Shown one piece after another: positions 62,002-64,000 of a DNA stretch of 64,000 nt. The stretch is taken from NCBI GenBank assembly GCA_000436975.1, contig HG000339.1, positions 23,238 to 87,237 of the forward strand, in the 5' to 3' direction. A model generated the notes under the pieces. That model saw nothing but the letters and a program-made list of their open reading frames with translations, made no database searches and was not told the DNA's origin. The position numbers were made by a program, and so were the translations under genes. Positions within the stretch are counted from its first letter, which is position 1, and the number at the start of each line of letters is the position of its first letter. This stretch comes from Clostridium sp. CAG:1000. GTDB taxonomy: Bacteria; Bacillota_I; Bacilli_A; RF39; UBA660.

Positions 62002-62036
62002 AATACTAGCTTATTCTTGTAAAGTTAGTATTTTTT
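62002..62036 (+). terminator. Terminator after dusB
   Basis: AATACTAGCTT / AAGTTAGTATT stem with one G-T pair and a T-run. Confidence 0.8.
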
Positions 62037-62066
62037 GTTATATAATTAAATTAAGGAGGAATAGAA

Positions 62067-63464
62067 ATGAAAAAAACAGGTTTATTTAAAATAATCATGT
62101 TTACACTACTTGGTATTTTATTAGTATCTTGGTTTGTACCAGCTAGTTATTTCACAGATGGAAATTTATCTAGCTTAGGTATGTATAGAATAGGATTCTT
62201 TGATTTCTTTCAACTACTGTTTGGTACATTCGAGTTCACTTATTTCATTCAAATTTTCATTTTATTAGTTTCAATTGGTGCCCTATATGGTGTACTTATT
62301 AAAACTGGTAAATATGGAGCTTTAATTGAAAAAATAGCAAGTAAATTTAAGGGAAAGGAACAAGTATTTTTAATTGCAGCTGCCTTCTTAATTGCAGCAC
62401 TTACATCAGTATTTGATTATGGGCTATTACTATTTATCTTCATTCCTGCTATTATAAGTATTATCTTAGCAATGGGTTATGATAAATTAACTGCTTGTAT
62501 TACTACATTTGGTGCTATATTAATAGGTACAATTGGAACAACATTAGGTTATAATATTGTTGGTGTTATTAATGAACAAATAAAAGGTACATTAACTACT
62601 GCACTTACATATAAAATTGGTATGTTCGTATTATGCTTTTCTGCTTTAGTAGTTTATCTATTAAAGGCTAAAAAAAGCAAAAAAATCGATAAAGATGAAA
62701 TTAAATCTAGTGATATGTTTGCCGGAGAAAAAATCTCTAACAAATATTCAGTCGCTCCAATAATAGTAATCTTCTCAATATTATTTGTATTATTAATAAT
62801 GGGATGCACTGCATGGAATTCAACTTTTGGCGTTAGTGCATTTGATACATTTAATACTAAAGTATCTGAAGTATCAATCAAAGGATTTGCAATATTTGGT
62901 GAATTACTAGGCACAGTAAATGCTCTTGGACAATGGTACTATGCAGAAATGTCTATTATGTGTTTATTATCGGCATTAATTCTTGGAAGATTCTATAGAA
63001 TGAAACATAAAGATGTATTTACATATATGGCGGATGGTGCTAAAAAAATGTTAGCTCCTGCATTAATGATAGTTCTTGTATATGCAGTAATCTTCTTTGC
63101 TGGCAATACAATGTTCTATCCAACTATAGCTGATTTCATATTGAAAGCTACTAGCAAATTTAATATTTTCTTCAGTACTATAGTTATGATACTTGGTTCT
63201 GCATTACATGTTGATATGCTTTATGTAGCAAGCTATGTAATTCCACAAATTGCAGCACAAGATGTTAGTTCAACTGTATTAGCTGTATTAACTCAAGGTG
63301 TTTACGGTGTTACAATGTTTGTTGCTCCAACAAGTGCAATATTAGTTTTAGGCCTTTCATACTTAAACATTCCATATACTGAATGGATTAAAAAGACTTG
63401 GAAACTTGTATTAATATTATTTGCAATTGTATTAATTGCCCTTATTCTAGCGGCTTTAATATAA
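62067..63464 (+). CDS. YfcC/DcuC-type membrane permease
   Basis: There are 465 residues and about twelve membrane helices. The N-terminal FVPASYFTDG segment and the repeated pore loops (ALTSVFDYGLLLFIFIPAII, and ALHVDMLYVASYVIPQIA in the second half) are like the DcuC/YfcC ion-transporter group. That group includes C4-dicarboxylate and amino-acid or peptide-related carriers. The substrate cannot be read from sequence. AGGAGG precedes the ATG. Confidence 0.75.
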   Translation: MKKTGLFKIIMFTLLGILLVSWFVPASYFTDGNLSSLGMYRIGFFDFFQLLFGTFEFTYFIQIFILLVSIGALYGVLIKTGKYGALIEKIASKFKGKEQVFLIAAAFLIAALTSVFDYGLLLFIFIPAIISIILAMGYDKLTACITTFGAILIGTIGTTLGYNIVGVINEQIKGTLTTALTYKIGMFVLCFSALVVYLLKAKKSKKIDKDEIKSSDMFAGEKISNKYSVAPIIVIFSILFVLLIMGCTAWNSTFGVSAFDTFNTKVSEVSIKGFAIFGELLGTVNALGQWYYAEMSIMCLLSALILGRFYRMKHKDVFTYMADGAKKMLAPALMIVLVYAVIFFAGNTMFYPTIADFILKATSKFNIFFSTIVMILGSALHVDMLYVASYVIPQIAAQDVSSTVLAVLTQGVYGVTMFVAPTSAILVLGLSYLNIPYTEWIKKTWKLVLILFAIVLIALILAALI

Positions 63465-63473
63465 TTTAATTTT

Positions 63474-63502
63474 AAAGAATGTTTTTAAAACATTCTTTTT
63501 TT
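63474..63502 (+). terminator. Terminator after the permease gene
   Basis: AAAGAATGTTTT / AAAACATTCTTT near-perfect stem followed by a T-run. Confidence 0.85.
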
Positions 63503-63538
63503 TGTGATTAATTTTTAAAAAAGAAACATACTATTAGT

Positions 63539-64000
63539 ATGATAAATAATAATGAAGAATTAGTCAGAGTTTTAAAACAGTCAGAAAAAGAAGCTCTTTT
63601 ATTGAAAAATGAATTTGTTGGAACAGAACACTTAATTTTAGGAATATTGAACAGTAAAAACGCACTTAAAGATGATTTAGTAAATAATGGATTAACTTAT
63701 CAATCCTGTAGAAAAGAAATTAACAATTTATCTACAGCAAGTATTAAAACTAATATAACAATTTATACTCCATTACTTAAAAGACTAATAATGAATATTC
63801 CAAATAACACTAAAACGCCTTTAAAAGATCTATTTATTATGTTTTTAGAAGAAGGTGAAGGCATTGGATATTCAATATTAAATTCCCTAAATATAAATGT
63901 TAAAAAACTTTATAATACGATTTTACAAAAAGAGAAAAATATTAATTATGGATTATATCTTAATGAAACACAGATTCAAAACAACTTAATCGGAAGAGAA
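63539..64000 (+). CDS. clpC: ClpC-type ATPase, N-terminal part (cut by window edge)
   Basis: The visible 154 residues are the Clp N domain: two copies of the repeat, beginning LKQSEKEALLLKNEFVGTEHLILGIL and RLIMNIPNNTKTPLKDLFIMFLEE. A linker ends NLIGRE, just ahead of where the first Walker A should start. ClpC unfolds substrates for ClpP, which is also in this window. No Shine-Dalgarno precedes the ATG; a weak -10 (CATACT) ends 6 nt before it, so the message may be leaderless. Confidence 0.85.
   Translation, partial: MINNNEELVRVLKQSEKEALLLKNEFVGTEHLILGILNSKNALKDDLVNNGLTYQSCRKEINNLSTASIKTNITIYTPLLKRLIMNIPNNTKTPLKDLFIMFLEEGEGIGYSILNSLNINVKKLYNTILQKEKNINYGLYLNETQIQNNLIGRE

Noticed and set aside
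1..64000. Mycoplasma-type code with UGA as Trp
   Set aside because: A full RF2 gene is present and the core proteins have normal lengths and family C-termini when UGA is read as stop.
1..64000. CRISPR arrays and tRNA/rRNA genes
   Set aside because: I saw no regularly spaced direct repeats of CRISPR type and no cloverleaf or rRNA-like segments; absence is by eye only.

Overview
The window is very AT-rich chromosomal DNA from a Gram-positive-type (Firmicutes/Bacilli-like) bacterium. I infer an uncultured, small-genome, gut-type Bacilli lineage, but nothing here fixes the species. The grounds are low-GC codon use, SecA, FtsEX with a PcsB/CwlO-like hydrolase, WhiA, YitT, ClpP/ClpC, SpoIID/SpoIIQ, an agr-type quorum system, and extended -10 promoters of the form TGGTATAAT or TGGTAAAAT. 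A complete peptide release factor 2 with its Ser-Pro-Phe and GGQ motifs shows that UGA is read as a stop, so this is not the Mycoplasma code.

Layout. 1-6.1 kb holds a minus-strand surface operon: CotH kinase with lamin-tail domains, VTC/polyphosphate-polymerase domain protein, DUF4956 membrane protein, a repeat-containing anchored protein, and a phosphodiester glycosidase cut by the window edge. 6.2-18.3 kb is housekeeping: glmS, gap, nucleoside kinase, clpP, whiA, the ftsE-ftsX-M23 hydrolase division operon, yitT, prfB, and a thioredoxin-fold protein with a membrane protein. 42.8-64 kb is again core: secA, hpf, csp, an agr locus (agrBD convergent with agrCA), the spoIIQ-spoIID pair, rpiB, RDD, a decayed phosphoglycerate-mutase-like protein, a Ca-type P-ATPase, htrA, an Abi_2/HEPN protein, rpsI-rplM, dusB, a DcuC/YfcC permease and the start of clpC.

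Between prfB and secA, which are normally close neighbours in Firmicutes, sits about 23.5 kb of accessory DNA (about 19.36-42.85 kb). A short copy of the secA 3' end (SEC-C tail) lies at the far left, and identical 20-bp repeats (GTGGACAAAATGTGGACAAA) lie near both ends. I infer an integrative element that used the secA 3' end as its target. Its left part is a mobilizable module: BcgI-like restriction-modification genes with a small regulator, a MobV relaxase beside a pMV158-like nic sequence, a Tn916-type integrase, an excisionase-like protein and a replication/HTH protein. Its right part is a run of mostly single-gene units, all on the minus strand. They encode HTH-membrane regulators, radical SAM, GNAT, Hsp20, Mg P-ATPase, TraX, CPBP protease, Fic, a XerC/D-like recombinase and membrane proteins. 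Many of these genes are followed directly by a recurring near-palindromic motif of about 26 bp and a terminator, and a second Tn916-type integrase ends the island. An IS1182-family element has inserted into one terminator hairpin and duplicated it.

How the parts work together. The core blocks cover wall precursor synthesis, division-linked wall cleavage, protein secretion and quality control, and ribosome function and hibernation. The island combines mobility, restriction and stress or ion-homeostasis cargo. The most unusual features are the recurrent sites with a dedicated tyrosine recombinase, a 21-codon leader ORF whose end lies in a terminator hairpin upstream of a sigma-like gene, the secA-tail attachment site, and an agr system with a predicted six-residue-ring pheromone.
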